From Falsihalocynthiibacter arcticus (GTDB lineage: Bacteria > Pseudomonadota > Alphaproteobacteria > Rhodobacterales > Rhodobacteraceae): a stretch of 64,000 nt of DNA. This document shows positions 46,039 through 56,579 of this stretch, in pieces (position 1 is the stretch's first letter; each line of letters opens with the position of its first letter). The position numbers were made by a program, and so were the translations under genes. The notes under the pieces are model-generated. The model had not been told where the DNA came from, did not search any database, and worked only from the letters and a program-made list of their open reading frames with translations. The stretch is taken from the NCBI RefSeq assembly GCF_000812665.2, contig NZ_CP014327.1:806001-870000 (forward strand), given 5' to 3'.

Positions 46039-47259
46039 GGGCTCAACTGATCGACGCAACACACTGTGCGAACTTCTCTGCGGGCGCTTGGTATTGCAAG
46101 GTCTTTCGAGGCCGTTCGTTTAACTGTCTGGCGATAGCACTAAGTTTTGCTTGGGAATGAGCAGATAAATCAGTTCCACGGGGTAGATACTGCCGAAGCA
46201 ACCGGTTGGTGTTTTCGTTTGATCCTCGTTGCCAGGGCGATTGTGGGTCGCAAAAATAGACATCGACATCGGTTGCCATGGTCAGGCGCGTGTAATCTGC
46301 CAGTTCCTTCCCACGATCCCATGTCAGAGATTTGTAAAGTTCGCGTGGCAACCTCTGAGCCGATTTGATCAGCCCAGAGACGACACTTTCGGTGTCCTTA
46401 TTCGCAACCTTTACCAGCATGACATACCGGGAATGGCGTTCGACAAGTGTCGCGATATAGCTGTTCTTTGAGCCTCCGATCAGGTCGCCCTCCCAGTGCC
46501 CCGGCACAGCCCGATCCTCGACGGATGCTGGTCTTTCGCTGATCGACACTGCATCCTTGATCTGGCCGAGACCATTGCGTTTGAGGCTGGCATGCTTGGA
46601 GCGGCGTATCGTGCGCTTGGCTCTCAAATGCTCGAGAAGTTCCTTCTTTAAAACCCCACGCGCCTGTATATAAAGGCTTCGATAGATCGTCTCGTGTGAC
46701 ACCTGTTTCTGCACCTCTCCCGGGAATGCACGCTTCAGCCAGCCTGCAATCTGTTCGGGCGACCACTTTCGCCGCAGCTTAGCGGATACTGCGCGGCTCA
46801 ATGCGGGGTGGCAAGCCAGCTTACACATCTTGGGACGCAATGCGCAGTCCCACGCGGCCTGGTCTGACGTCGTCGCACGATATCCAGCAGATCCACCGTT
46901 GCGCCGAACCTCGCGGCTGATGGTCGAAGGCGTACGACCCAACTGCCGTGCAATTGCGCGTAAGGAGTGCTTAATGCTGAGCCCCCGCGATATCTCTTCA
47001 CGTTCACTGAGACTAAGCGCCCGCTTGTCACGTTTCCGATCTGATGGACGGATGCCGCCCGTCGGTGAGATCACGGAAAAGACCGAAGATGATTGCCGGT
47101 AAAACACCCGACCAATCGAACTCATCGACTCCCCACGCTGCCAACGGTCCCAGATCTCGGCACGCTGCTCAGCTGAATAATAAATCCTGCGGCGATACTT
47201 CATAATCAACACTCCATCTTTTCCTAAAGATTAAAGTGTTGCGTCCACCTGTTGAGAAC
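46039..47259 (-). mobile_element. IS30-family insertion sequence, copy 2
   Basis: The element is 1221 bp, the same length as copy 1. The left end is GGGCTCAACTGATCGACGCA. The right end, reversed, is GTTCTCAACAGGTGGACGCA, so its last bases have drifted from the copy 1 consensus. No matching flanking duplication is visible. It contains an intact transposase gene in the same orientation as the ribosomal genes. Confidence 0.88.
46043..47203 (-). CDS. IS30-family transposase
   Basis: 386 residues from the ATG at 47203 (MKYRRRIYYSAEQRAEIWDR); an alternative start 9 bp upstream gives MLI- first. The N-terminal helix-turn-helix regions include LSEREEISRGLSIKHSLRAI and RTPSTISREVRRNGG. The DDE core has HWEGDLIGGSKNSYIATLVE, LTWDRGKEL and GSNENTNRLLRQYLPRGTDL. 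By eye about nine residues in ten match copy 1. It looks functional apart from the drifted right end of the element. Confidence 0.92.
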   Translation of the reverse strand: MKYRRRIYYSAEQRAEIWDRWQRGESMSSIGRVFYRQSSSVFSVISPTGGIRPSDRKRDKRALSLSEREEISRGLSIKHSLRAIARQLGRTPSTISREVRRNGGSAGYRATTSDQAAWDCALRPKMCKLACHPALSRAVSAKLRRKWSPEQIAGWLKRAFPGEVQKQVSHETIYRSLYIQARGVLKKELLEHLRAKRTIRRSKHASLKRNGLGQIKDAVSISERPASVEDRAVPGHWEGDLIGGSKNSYIATLVERHSRYVMLVKVANKDTESVVSGLIKSAQRLPRELYKSLTWDRGKELADYTRLTMATDVDVYFCDPQSPWQRGSNENTNRLLRQYLPRGTDLSAHSQAKLSAIARQLNERPRKTLQYQAPAEKFAQCVASIS

Positions 47260-47341
47260 ACCGCCCATACCGACCAAACTTTTGAGTCTCGGTATTTTCT
47301 GGAATACATGCCTAGCGACGAAGCCATCCAAAGGAACCAAT

Positions 47342-47371
47342 TTGCACTAACGGTAATATTGAGTCTAAGAA
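47342..47371 (+). promoter_or_regulatory. Candidate promoter of the 47391 gene
   Basis: TTGCAC (47342-47347), 18-bp spacer, TAAGAA (47366-47371), 19 bp upstream of the ATG. It may be weak because the spacing is slightly long. Confidence 0.33.
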
Positions 47372-47390
47372 GTGAAATAGGAATTGGAAT

Positions 47391-47849
47391 ATGTTTAGCA
47401 CTTTTACTGCCATTGGCGGTATGTTTATGGCGGCTATCGGGTTTCTGCTAGGGCGTTTCTACGCAGAGTCTGAGCGAATCCTTGCAGAGAAACGGAAGGC
47501 GTATCTCGATTTCTTAAGCGAACTTCCACCGCTCAACGACATGTACTTGGACACGACCGAAGAAGAATTCCTTGCCGCGTTAAAACCTGCTACAAAGCGT
47601 CTTCCTAGCCTCATTTTTTATGCTGACAAATCTGTTTTGCTGGCATGGGGTGTTCTGCAGCAACGATACCTCGAAGCTCATAATGAACTGACGCCTGAAA
47701 GCCCCGCTCTTGCCCCAGCGTACCAAGCTCTAGCAACCGCTCAGAATGACCTAGTCTTAGAGATGAAAAGAGATGCCTTCCAGTTCTCCATCTTCAACTA
47801 TAGTGGCAAGAGTCGTGTCCCTGATCAGTTGGAAATTGCGAGCAAGTAA
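47391..47849 (+). CDS. Hypothetical protein with N-terminal membrane helix
   Basis: 152 residues from an ATG preceded by AGGAATTGG. One membrane helix at about residues 5-24 (FTAIGGMFMAAIGFLLGRF) leads into a soluble helical domain (ESERILAEKRKAYLDFLSEL and LAWGVLQQRYLEAHNEL). The layout resembles small single-pass proteins of unknown function. It is on the plus strand between rplW and rplB next to IS30 copy 2, so it may be cargo or an old insertion. No function assigned. Confidence 0.68.
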   Translation: MFSTFTAIGGMFMAAIGFLLGRFYAESERILAEKRKAYLDFLSELPPLNDMYLDTTEEEFLAALKPATKRLPSLIFYADKSVLLAWGVLQQRYLEAHNELTPESPALAPAYQALATAQNDLVLEMKRDAFQFSIFNYSGKSRVPDQLEIASK

Positions 47850-47951
47850 TCGTAGATGCGTAAGAACGGACATCGGTGCAGTCCCAGCGAACTGGCACTT
47901 TGTCCGCTTAGCGGTCATCCAACAAAAACTCTCTCTCTCCGACACAAATGC

Positions 47952-47983
47952 AAAAAGGCCCCCGCATTGCTGCGAGGGCCTCT
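47952..47983 (-). terminator. Terminator after rplW
   Basis: On the minus strand GAGGCCCTCGCA, loop GCA and ATGCGGGGGCCT pair, followed by TTTTTGC. It ends the rpsL-to-rplW block. Confidence 0.8.
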
Positions 47984-48005
47984 TCAATTCTAGCGAAAGC
48001 TAATC

Positions 48006-48302
48006 TTAGAGTCCGGTGGACACGTCGATTGTATTGCCTTCTTCAAGGGTCACATAAGCCTTTTTAACGTCTTTACGCTTGCCTGGGCGGCCGCGGAAAC
48101 GTTTGGTTTTACCTTTAGTGATCGTGGTGTTTACAGCTTTGACCTTTACACCAAAGAGCGCTTCAACAGCGTCTTTGATTTGGGGCTTGTTGCTGTCGAT
48201 CGCGACTTCAAAAACAACGGCACCGTTTTCGGAAACCATAGTTGCTTTTTCAGTAATGATCGGCTTACGGATCACATCATATTGTGCTGCTTTGGTGCTC
48301 AT
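48006..48302 (-). CDS. rplW: 50S ribosomal protein L23
   Basis: 98 residues. [15 protein letters not shown] and [20 protein letters not shown] identify L23, the docking site for signal recognition particle and trigger factor at the tunnel exit. It overlaps rplD by ATGA and is last before a terminator. Confidence 0.96.
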   Translation of the reverse strand: MSTKAAQYDVIRKPIITEKATMVSENGAVVFEVAIDSNKPQIKDAVEALFGVKVKAVNTTITKGKTKRFRGRPGKRKDVKKAYVTLEEGNTIDVSTGL

Positions 48303-48919
48303 TTTAAACGTGCCTCCAATGCTTCGAGACCTGCTTTAGTGATCACAAGAGTGTCACGCTTCAGGATATCGAATACGTTAGCGCCCATCGATGGCAGGAT
48401 ATCCAAGCCTTCGATGTTACGTGCGGCGCGCGCAAAGTTTTCGTTCACGGTGGCACCGTCGATGATCAATGCGCGTTTCCAACCCAGCTCTTTAATAGCT
48501 TTCGCCAGAACCGAAGTTTTTACGTCATTGAAATCGATTGAGTCGATAACAACCAATTCACCAGCAACTGCCTTAGCGGACAATGCGTGGCAAAGACCAA
48601 GCTTACGGAATTTCTTCGTCAGCTCGTGGCCGTGGCTACGGGGCGTTGGGCCCTTGTAAACACCACCACCGCGGAAGATCGGCGCAGAACGGGCACCGTG
48701 GCGAGCGCCACCGCTGCCTTTTTGGCGAACGATCTTCTTGGTCGAGTAGCTCACTTCTGAGCGAGTCTTAACCTTGTGTGTACCAGCTTGCGCATTGTTG
48801 CGCTGCCAGCGAACGACGCGGTGCAGGATGTCAGCACGTGGCTCAAGACCAAACAGGGCCTCGTCCAGATCCAATGTGCCGGCACTGCTACCGTCGAGTT
48901 TGATTACATCGGCCTTCAT
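48299..48919 (-). CDS. rplD: 50S ribosomal protein L4
   Basis: 206 residues. [20 protein letters not shown], then [11 protein letters not shown], is the tunnel-lining loop of L4; L4 also represses the S10 operon in enterics. It overlaps rplC and rplW by 4 bp each. Confidence 0.97.
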   Translation of the reverse strand: MKADVIKLDGSSAGTLDLDEALFGLEPRADILHRVVRWQRNNAQAGTHKVKTRSEVSYSTKKIVRQKGSGGARHGARSAPIFRGGGVYKGPTPRSHGHELTKKFRKLGLCHALSAKAVAGELVVIDSIDFNDVKTSVLAKAIKELGWKRALIIDGATVNENFARAARNIEGLDILPSMGANVFDILKRDTLVITKAGLEALEARLK

Positions 48920-49638
48920 TCTACTGCTCCTTCTGCGGGAGCCGCGACAGCTGCTTCAACAACGGCACTTTTCAGTGCTGCTGGGAAAGGAACGCCGTCA
49001 GGCAGTTTCTTTTTCACTGCGTCTTTGACAGTGACCCAACCGCCCTTGGAACCAGGAACAGCGCCTTTAACCATGATCAAGCCACGGTCAGCGTCTGTAC
49101 GCATAACTTCAAGGTTTTGAGTTGTCACACGAGCGGAACCCATGTGTCCGGCCATTTTCTTACCTTTGAAAACTTTGCCGGGATCTTGACATTGACCAGT
49201 AGAGCCGTGCGAGCGGTGGGAAACGGACACACCGTGAGTAGCACGAAGGCCCCCAAAGTTGTGACGCTTCATAGCACCCTGAAAGCCTTTACCGATCGAC
49301 GTACCAGAGACGTCAACTTTTTGACCTGCAATGTAGTGCTCAGCAGAAATCTCTGCGCCAATGGCGATGAGGTTTGCTTCGGAAACGCGGAATTCCGCAA
49401 CTTTCCGTTTTGGCGCTACGTTGGCTTTAGCAAAGTGGCCGCGCATCCCTTGGGACGTGCGTTTTGCTTTGGCCGTACCAGCACCAAGCTGAACAGCAGT
49501 ATAGCCGTCACGATCAGACGTACGCTGATCAACGACTTGCAAGTTTTCGAGTTGGAGAACGGTTACAGGAATCTGTTTGCCGTCTTCCAAGAAAAGGCGG
49601 GTCATACCAACCTTTTTTGCGATTACACCAGAGCGCAT
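48916..49638 (-). CDS. rplC: 50S ribosomal protein L3
   Basis: 240 residues from the ATG at 49638 ([20 protein letters not shown]), after a strong [27 protein letters not shown] and [20 protein letters not shown] are family signatures. An alanine-rich C-terminal extension ([15 protein letters not shown]) is typical of alphaproteobacteria. Confidence 0.97.
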   Translation of the reverse strand: MRSGVIAKKVGMTRLFLEDGKQIPVTVLQLENLQVVDQRTSDRDGYTAVQLGAGTAKAKRTSQGMRGHFAKANVAPKRKVAEFRVSEANLIAIGAEISAEHYIAGQKVDVSGTSIGKGFQGAMKRHNFGGLRATHGVSVSHRSHGSTGQCQDPGKVFKGKKMAGHMGSARVTTQNLEVMRTDADRGLIMVKGAVPGSKGGWVTVKDAVKKKLPDGVPFPAALKSAVVEAAVAAPAEGAVE

Positions 49639-49650
49639 CAAATACCCTCC

Positions 49651-49959
49651 TTAAACCTTGATCTCGACGTCAACACCCGCAGCAAGGTCGAGCTTCATCA
49701 GCGCGTCTACTGTTTGGGGTGTTGGGTCGACGATATCCAGCAGGCGCTTGTGCGTGCGGATTTCGAACTGATCACGGGATTTCTTGTTCACGTGAGGACT
49801 GCGAAGAACTGTGAACTTCTCGATTTTGTTCGGCAGCGGGATAGGTCCACGAACTGTGGCGCCTGTGCGCTTTGCGGTGCTTACGATTTCTTGTGTGCTG
49901 GCGTCCAGTACACGGAAATCAAACGCCTTGAGCCGAATGCGAATATTTTGCGACTGCAT
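49651..49959 (-). CDS. rpsJ: 30S ribosomal protein S10
   Basis: 102 residues ([20 protein letters not shown]). [20 protein letters not shown] followed by [13 protein letters not shown] is S10; the protein also acts as NusE in antitermination. First of the classical S10 genes, here following tuf. Confidence 0.97.
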   Translation of the reverse strand: MQSQNIRIRLKAFDFRVLDASTQEIVSTAKRTGATVRGPIPLPNKIEKFTVLRSPHVNKKSRDQFEIRTHKRLLDIVDPTPQTVDALMKLDLAAGVDVEIKV

Positions 49960-50047
49960 GTCGTAGCCTTTCGCGGCTTTTAAGAATTGAGAGGTGGGAC
50001 CGCACGGGATTGTACGACCTACATCGAATTCAGATTCTTTAAGAAGA

Positions 50048-50075
50048 ATTGGCGCCCCAAGTAAGGGACGCCAAT
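50048..50075 (-). terminator. Hairpin between tuf and rpsJ
   Basis: ATTGGCG (50048-50054) and CGCCAAT (50069-50075) pair, with inner CCC/GGG, and TTCTTCTT follows on the minus strand. A weak terminator or processing structure that could set EF-Tu above S10. Confidence 0.5.
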
Positions 50076-50097
50076 CAATTGGTCAAGCAGCTAATGC

Positions 50098-51276
50098 TTA
50101 CTCGATGATTTTAGAGACAACACCGGAACCAACAGTGCGGCCGCCTTCGCGGATCGCAAAGCGGAGGCCAGCTTCCATGGCGATTGGCGCGATCAGTTCA
50201 ACTGTGAACTTCAAGTTGTCGCCTGGCATAACCATTTCTGTGCCTTCAGGAAGCGTAACTGTGCCCGTTACGTCCGTTGTGCGGAAGTAAAACTGTGGAC
50301 GGTAGTTCGCAAAGAACGGCGTGTGACGGCCACCCTCTTCTTTGGTCAAAATATAGACCTCAGCTTCAAACTTCGTGTGTGGCTTAACAGAACCTGGCTT
50401 ACAAAGGATCTGACCACGCTCAACACCTTCACGGTCAACACCGCGAAGAAGCGCACCAATGTTGTCACCAGCTTCACCGCGATCAAGCAGTTTGCGGAAC
50501 ATTTCAACACCAGTACAAGTGGTAGTTGTTGTGTCTTTGAGACCAACGATTTCGATGGAATCCCCAACGTTAACAACACCGCGCTCGATACGGCCCGTTA
50601 CAACGGTACCGCGACCAGAGATCGAGAACACGTCCTCGATTGGCATCAAGAAAGGTTCGTCAATCGCACGTGGAGGCTGTGGAATAAACGCATCAACAGC
50701 AGCCATCAATTCAGCAATTTTAGTCGAACCGATTTCTGGGTCACGGTCTTCCAAAGCAGCCAAAGCAGAACCAGCAATCACGGGGATATTATCGCCGTCA
50801 TAACCATACTCTGTGAGAAGCTCACGAATTTCCATTTCAACCAACTCAAGAAGCTCATCGTCGTCTACTTGGTCAACTTTGTTCATGAAGACAACCATTT
50901 CAGGGATGCCAACTTGGCGACCCAAAAGGATGTGCTCACGTGTTTGTGGCATCGGACCATCGGCGGCGTTCACAACCAAGATCGCGCCGTCCATTTGCGC
51001 CGCACCGGTGATCATGTTTTTCACATAGTCAGCGTGGCCTGGGCAATCAACGTGCGCATAGTGACGTGCTTCAGTCTCATACTCAACGTGTGCTGTCGAG
51101 ATGGTGATGCCGCGTGCTTTTTCTTCGGGCGCGCCGTCAATTTGGTCGTATGCTTGGAAGTTGTCCGAAAACTGCTTCGTAATCGCAGCTGTCAAAGTCG
51201 TCTTACCGTGGTCAACGTGGCCGATTGTACCAATGTTACAATGCGGTTTGTTACGTTGGAATTTTTCCTTACCCAT
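50098..51276 (-). CDS. tuf: Elongation factor Tu
   Basis: 392 residues. GTPase motifs [32 protein letters not shown] and MNKVDQVDD; switch I carries [10 protein letters not shown]. It delivers aminoacyl-tRNA to the ribosome. It is flanked by hairpins on both sides. A second tuf copy, common in proteobacteria, is not in this window. Confidence 0.98.
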   Translation of the reverse strand: MGKEKFQRNKPHCNIGTIGHVDHGKTTLTAAITKQFSDNFQAYDQIDGAPEEKARGITISTAHVEYETEARHYAHVDCPGHADYVKNMITGAAQMDGAILVVNAADGPMPQTREHILLGRQVGIPEMVVFMNKVDQVDDDELLELVEMEIRELLTEYGYDGDNIPVIAGSALAALEDRDPEIGSTKIAELMAAVDAFIPQPPRAIDEPFLMPIEDVFSISGRGTVVTGRIERGVVNVGDSIEIVGLKDTTTTTCTGVEMFRKLLDRGEAGDNIGALLRGVDREGVERGQILCKPGSVKPHTKFEAEVYILTKEEGGRHTPFFANYRPQFYFRTTDVTGTVTLPEGTEMVMPGDNLKFTVELIAPIAMEAGLRFAIREGGRTVGSGVVSKIIE

Positions 51277-51299
51277 GAGGCTCTCCTAGTGGTTAGTGA

Positions 51300-51325
51300 G
51301 CGGGTCAGAAAAAAGTCTGACCCGC
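51300..51325 (-). promoter_or_regulatory. Intercistronic hairpin between fusA and tuf
   Basis: GCGGGTCAGA (51300-51309) and TCTGACCCGC (51316-51325) form a perfect 10-bp stem with a 6-nt loop. No U run follows on the minus strand, so mRNA processing or stabilisation is more likely than termination. Confidence 0.55.
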
Positions 51326-51333
51326 AATTACGA

Positions 51334-53451
51334 TTAGGCGAATTTCGCCTGAATTTCTTCCGAGATATTCGACGGTACTGGTTCGTAATGGTCAAACTGC
51401 ATCGAGAAGTTTGCGCGGCCCGAAGACATTGAGCGCAAATTGTTGATGTAGCCGAACATGTTAGCCAATGGGACGAAAGCATCGATAGCAATGGCGTTAC
51501 CGCGTGTATCTTGCCCTTGAATATGACCGCGACGCGATGTCAGATCGCCAATAACACTACCGGTGTATTCATCAGGCGTGATGACTTCGACCTTCATGAT
51601 TGGCTCAAGCAATTTCGCGCCAGCTTTACGCATACCTTCCCGCATACACATACGTGCAGCGATTTCGAATGCGAGGATGCTGGAGTCAACATCGTGGTAC
51701 TTACCCTCGATAAGAATGACTTTAAAGTCGATCACAGGGAAGCCAGCAAGGGGGCCGCTATCCATAACCGATTTAATGCCTTTTTCGACACCTGGTACGT
51801 ATTCTTTCGGAACAGACCCACCAACGACTTTGCTTTCGAAGGAGTAACCCTCGCCCGGCTCAGTTGGGATGATCTGCAGCTTAACTTCAGCGTATTGACC
51901 CGAACCACCCGACTGTTTCTTGTGGGTGTAAACGTGCTCAACTTCGTGGCCAATGGTCTCGCGGTAGGCAACTTGTGGAGCACCGATATTCGCTTCAACC
52001 TTAAACTCACGCTTAAGACGGTCCACGAGGATATCGAGGTGAAGCTCGCCCATGCCGCGCATAATTGTTTGACCGGACTCAAGGTCAGTCTCAACGCGGA
52101 AGGAAGGATCTTCAGCAGCCAAACGGCCAAGGCCAGTCGACATTTTTTCTTGGTCAGCCTTAGTTTTAGGCTCAATCGCGATCTCGATAACAGGCTCTGG
52201 GAACGTCATTGTTTCCAAAACTACTGGATCAGCAACGGAACACAGAGTGTCACCCGTTGTGGTATCTTTGAGGCCCGCAAGCGCGATAATGTCGCCCGCA
52301 AATGCTTCTTGGATCTCTTCGCGATCATTGGAGTGCATCATCATCATACGACCGACGCGCTCTTTGCGGCCCTTCGTAGAGTTCAGAAGATTGTCACCTT
52401 TGTTCAGAACGCCAGAGTAGATGCGTGTGAACGTAAGGGTACCAACGAAGGGGTCGTTCATGATTTTGAACGCAAGTCCCGAGAACGCCATAGTATCATC
52501 CGCGCGACGCGGGATATTACGTGTTTCTGTCTCGTCACCTGGTCTAAAGCCCATGTAATCAACAACGTCCATCGGCGATGGAAGATAGTCGATCACAGCA
52601 TTCAACAGAGGCTGAACGCCTTTGTTTTTGAACGCAGAACCACAAAGAACGGGAATGAATTTGATGGCCAAAGTCCCTGCGCGAATAAGGCGGCGCAAAG
52701 TTGGAACATCAGGCTCATTGCCTTCGAGGTAAGCTTCCATTGCCGCGTCATCCATGTCGACAGCAATCTCAATCAGTTTGCCGCGCCATTCAGTCGCCAA
52801 CTCAAGAAGTTCAGCACGGATTGGGCGTTTTTCCCAAGATGCGCCAAGGTCTTCACCTTCCCAAACCCACTCTTCCATGGTCACAAGATCGACCAAGCCT
52901 TCGAGTTCGGTTTCTGAACCGATTGGGATTTGGATTGGAGCCGCAACAGCGCCCGTACGATCTTCGATCATATGAACACAGTTGAAGAAGTCCGCGCCGA
53001 TTTTGTCCATTTTGTTGACAAAAACAATGCGCGGAACTTTATATCGGTCAGCCTGACGCCAAACAGTTTCAGTCTGTGGTTCAACACCCGCATTCGCGTC
53101 TAGAACCGCAACAGCACCATCGAGAACGGCCAAGGAACGCTCAACTTCGATTGTGAAGTCAACGTGACCTGGTGTGTCGATAATGTTCATCCGGTGCTTT
53201 TCACTATCTGGAGTGTCACCGTCTTCGGTGCGCTCCCAGAAAGTAGTCGTTGCAGCCGAAGTAATAGTAATACCGCGCTCTTGCTCTTGCTCCATCCAGT
53301 CCATGGTGGCCGCACCATCGTGCACCTCACCAATATTGTGGGACTTGCCTGTATAAAACAGGATGCGCTCGGAACAGGTTGTTTTACCTGCGTCGATGTG
53401 CGCCATGATGCCGAAGTTGCGGTATCTGTCGAGGGGATAATCGCGTGCCAT
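51334..53451 (-). CDS. fusA: Elongation factor G
   Basis: 705 residues from the ATG at 53451 ([20 protein letters not shown]). G1 [20 protein letters not shown]3 [16 protein letters not shown] and G4 [11 protein letters not shown]; domain IV includes [18 protein letters not shown]. It translocates tRNA and mRNA. The 46 extra codons upstream are not supported. Confidence 0.97.
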   Translation of the reverse strand: MARDYPLDRYRNFGIMAHIDAGKTTCSERILFYTGKSHNIGEVHDGAATMDWMEQEQERGITITSAATTTFWERTEDGDTPDSEKHRMNIIDTPGHVDFTIEVERSLAVLDGAVAVLDANAGVEPQTETVWRQADRYKVPRIVFVNKMDKIGADFFNCVHMIEDRTGAVAAPIQIPIGSETELEGLVDLVTMEEWVWEGEDLGASWEKRPIRAELLELATEWRGKLIEIAVDMDDAAMEAYLEGNEPDVPTLRRLIRAGTLAIKFIPVLCGSAFKNKGVQPLLNAVIDYLPSPMDVVDYMGFRPGDETETRNIPRRADDTMAFSGLAFKIMNDPFVGTLTFTRIYSGVLNKGDNLLNSTKGRKERVGRMMMMHSNDREEIQEAFAGDIIALAGLKDTTTGDTLCSVADPVVLETMTFPEPVIEIAIEPKTKADQEKMSTGLGRLAAEDPSFRVETDLESGQTIMRGMGELHLDILVDRLKREFKVEANIGAPQVAYRETIGHEVEHVYTHKKQSGGSGQYAEVKLQIIPTEPGEGYSFESKVVGGSVPKEYVPGVEKGIKSVMDSGPLAGFPVIDFKVILIEGKYHDVDSSILAFEIAARMCMREGMRKAGAKLLEPIMKVEVITPDEYTGSVIGDLTSRRGHIQGQDTRGNAIAIDAFVPLANMFGYINNLRSMSSGRANFSMQFDHYEPVPSNISEEIQAKFA

Positions 53452-53476
53452 TATGTTGGTCCTAAGCCCTAAGGGT

Positions 53477-53959
<483 letters not shown>

Positions 53960-54331
53960 TTATTTAGGACGCTTAGCGCCGTATTTCGAACGACGTTGCT
54001 TACGATCTTTAACACCTTGGGTATCCAGCACACCGCGCAGAACGTGGTAGCGAACACCCGGAAGGTCTTTTACACGACCGCCGCGGATAAGAACAACAGA
54101 GTGCTCCTGAAGGTTGTGACCTTCACCCGGGATGTAGCTAATGACCTCAAAACCATTTGTCAGGCGCACTTTGGCGACGCGACGCATAGCAGAGTTTGGT
54201 TTCTTTGGTGTCGTTGTATAGACACGTGTGCAGACGCCACGCTTCTGAGGACAAGCCTGCAGGTGCATGGATTTCTGACGTTTTACTTTCGGCTGGCGCG
54301 GCTTGCGGATCAGCTGTTGTATAGTTGGCAT
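53960..54331 (-). CDS. rpsL: 30S ribosomal protein S12
   Basis: 123 residues from the ATG at 54331 ([15 protein letters not shown]). The decoding loops [18 protein letters not shown] and [13 protein letters not shown] have the lysines normally mutated in streptomycin resistance, so they look wild type. First gene of the str block. Confidence 0.97.
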   Translation of the reverse strand: MPTIQQLIRKPRQPKVKRQKSMHLQACPQKRGVCTRVYTTTPKKPNSAMRRVAKVRLTNGFEVISYIPGEGHNLQEHSVVLIRGGRVKDLPGVRYHVLRGVLDTQGVKDRKQRRSKYGAKRPK

Positions 54332-54553
54332 TCCGGTTATTTCCCCGTGTTGCAACACAAAATTTCAAAACGGGACGACGCCCCGTATGGCTCATAGGCA
54401 CATCCCGTGCACAAAACGCAAAAAAACCACATCCATCCCCAGTGTGGGAACGACGCGGTGGGCATTCAGAGGATCGGAGCAATAAGGCCCGGATCGTGAC
54501 CACTTCGGTTTTGAATACGGCAAATCGGGAATACACCCATGCCAAGTAGGCGC

Positions 54554-54582
54554 TATTTATGGGGAGTCGCCGCCATTGTCAA
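54554..54582 (-). promoter_or_regulatory. Predicted strong sigma70 promoter of the str/S10 block
   Basis: On the minus strand a consensus TTGACA (54577-54582), 17-bp spacer and TAAATA (54554-54559). It predicts a leader of about 215 nt before rpsL. The 377-bp gap 54332-54708 contains this promoter and leader; I see no other gene, and no clear terminator for the EamA gene next to it. Confidence 0.72.
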
Positions 54583-54708
54583 CACAGGTCAGCGCGATTC
54601 CTACCCAATGCGAAAACGAGGCCAATTTTTCGCCGAGATCATGCGTTGCGCGTAATTTGCCCCACGATTTTTCTGTTCGCAGACGCGCATTCCCACCGGA
54701 TCGAATTC

Positions 54709-55623
54709 TCATCGGTTTAAGGCCAAGCGCGCCCGCTTCGCGGCAAGTTGTTCCCTGAACAATGTCACCAGCCCAGATAACACGACGATTCCCGCCCCAA
54801 TAAGCGTGAACGTATCTGGCCAGTCATCAAACACCACAAACCCAAGGACAAGCGCAAAGAGGATCGCCGTATAGCGAAAAGGTGTCACAACCGCGAGGGC
54901 TCCTACCCGCATTGAACTCACGGAAAACGCATACCCAACAACCAAGAATGCCGATGCTCCTACGAGCAAGCAAACCTGTTGGGCTCCGATGTCCTGCCAA
55001 GGCTCCGAGGCGCCTCCCCCTAAAACAAACAGAGCGAATCCTAAGCCCGCATTCCCGATGGTCGCAAAAAATATAACGGGTAAGGTTCTAACGTTGGGGG
55101 AAAGTTGGCGTGACGCAAGATCGCGTAACGTCACGGCAAAGACCGCCCCCAAGGCATAGAGCGCATAGAAATTGAAATCAGTCCCGGGCCGGACAATGAG
55201 CATCACCCCGCAGAACCCAGCAAAAATCGCAGTCAGCCTACGCCAACCAAGCGGCTCCCTAAAAAAGAGAGCTCCCGCGAGGGCAACTGTAAGTGGAAGC
55301 GATTGCATGATAGCCGTAGTGTTGGCCAGAGGCATATGCATGAGGGCCGTTATGAAAAGGAAAGATGCCGAGACTTCACCGACGGTACGCCAAAAAACGA
55401 TCCAGCTATCGCGGCGGGTCAAACGAAGGTCTAGTCCTCCTGTGAACTTTGCAAATGCGACAATCATCACCCCGACAATCACAGCTCGTATTAACAAACC
55501 TTGATAAAATGGCATATCTTCTAGCAGGACTTTCATGAACGCATCGTTCACCGTAAAGCCCGCCATCGAAGCGCTCATCATCGCGGCGCCGCGTAAATTT
55601 TCACCCTGCGTAGACTCGTACAT
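54709..55623 (-). CDS. EamA/DMT-family membrane transporter
   Basis: 304 residues with about ten membrane segments in two EamA repeats (FTVNDAFMKVLLEDMPFYQG in the first; LVVGYAFSVSSMRVGALAVV followed by TPFRYTAILFALVLGF in the second). Drug/metabolite transporters export small metabolites; the substrate is unknown. Its start shares a base with the previous gene's stop (TAATG), so the two are translated together. Confidence 0.87.
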   Translation of the reverse strand: MYESTQGENLRGAAMMSASMAGFTVNDAFMKVLLEDMPFYQGLLIRAVIVGVMIVAFAKFTGGLDLRLTRRDSWIVFWRTVGEVSASFLFITALMHMPLANTTAIMQSLPLTVALAGALFFREPLGWRRLTAIFAGFCGVMLIVRPGTDFNFYALYALGAVFAVTLRDLASRQLSPNVRTLPVIFFATIGNAGLGFALFVLGGGASEPWQDIGAQQVCLLVGASAFLVVGYAFSVSSMRVGALAVVTPFRYTAILFALVLGFVVFDDWPDTFTLIGAGIVVLSGLVTLFREQLAAKRARLALNR

Positions 55624-56435
55624 TAGAGGTCCTGTAATGTGTCAAAGGGGATCGGAAAATGCGTATCGATACCCGTCTTGATCTCCGCTTTGGAGAGCTT
55701 GTTTGAATGTCCGACAATCACCGGATCGCTGTCATTGTCCCGATGGATTGCGCGAATGAAATTTGGTTCCGAGACATCGGAATAAAGATTAAAGAATTGG
55801 CCGAGAAATCGATGATTGCGGGCATAGACATTTTCCGGGTGTCCCGCTTGGGCGAAAAGTGCCGAGCCAACCGATAAAGGTGTGCGTTCGCAGGCGTCAA
55901 AAATGCGATTTTCGCCGTTTTTTATCTGAACGTAAAACCCTCGATTGAAGGAAAGCGCAAGAGGTAGCTTCGGTTTGCAAAGGGGTTCCAACTTCCGCGC
56001 CGTTTGCTTTAGGCGTTTGATATAATCATTGGAAAGCGCATCATCATCATCCAGCCGAAAGCTCGTCCGGTGGCTAAAACCGTCTTGAGGGATGCTGTCA
56101 TAGACTTTGCGAATGGCTGCATAATTGTGTTCACTCTCTCGGGCAACAATCCGTGCGTTTGCGAGAGGCGAAATGAGGGCTTGAAGGTGATCTTTTGCCG
56201 CCGGCGGGAGGCTGTTCCCCACAAGAAAGACGCACGTAAAATCGGGGTCTGTTTGCGCGAGTAGCGACGGAAGGCAGAGCTTCTCGAACAAATAGAATCG
56301 CCGTTCAAGCCGCTCAGGATCATAGAGAAACGCTTCAAGTTCCTTAAAATCATCACCGCCCTTGGAAAAGCCCGACAGCGCCGGAAACGAGAACCGAACA
56401 AGACCGATCACTTGATTGTTGTAGTCCTGAGCCAT
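55623..56435 (-). CDS. Putative rhamnosyltransferase-family glycosyltransferase
   Basis: 270 residues from the Met at 56435 (MAQDYNNQVIGLVRFSFPAL). It resembles the bacterial putative rhamnosyl transferase family: FEKLCLPSLLAQTDPDFTCV and a candidate metal/sugar-nucleotide site in TSFRLDDDDALSNDYI, followed by SFNRGFYV. Probably a cytoplasmic glycosyltransferase for surface glycans (family-based). It sits between the rpoC terminator and the EamA gene. Confidence 0.78.
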   Translation of the reverse strand: MAQDYNNQVIGLVRFSFPALSGFSKGGDDFKELEAFLYDPERLERRFYLFEKLCLPSLLAQTDPDFTCVFLVGNSLPPAAKDHLQALISPLANARIVARESEHNYAAIRKVYDSIPQDGFSHRTSFRLDDDDALSNDYIKRLKQTARKLEPLCKPKLPLALSFNRGFYVQIKNGENRIFDACERTPLSVGSALFAQAGHPENVYARNHRFLGQFFNLYSDVSEPNFIRAIHRDNDSDPVIVGHSNKLSKAEIKTGIDTHFPIPFDTLQDL

Positions 56436-56520
56436 GGGCGATCTCGCGGTTGTTTTTTGACAACCTAGGCCTGCCTTTTCGATTTTCCCAGCCCAAAGTT
56501 CGCACCAGAGGCGATAAACG

Positions 56521-56554
56521 AAAAAGGCCCCCACGTCGGTAAACGCAGGGGCCC
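56521..56554 (-). terminator. Terminator after rpoC
   Basis: On the minus strand GGCCCCTGCGT, loop TTACCG and ACGTGGGGGCC pair over 11 bp (two G-T wobbles), followed by TTTTTCG, 26 bp after the rpoC stop. Confidence 0.88.
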
Positions 56555-56579
56555 AATTTAAATTGCTTGTCGGACGTTA

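Noticed and set aside
45595-46050. 151-codon plus-strand frame across the rplB start
   Set aside because: It is largely antisense to rplB and its leader, with no protein-like signature.
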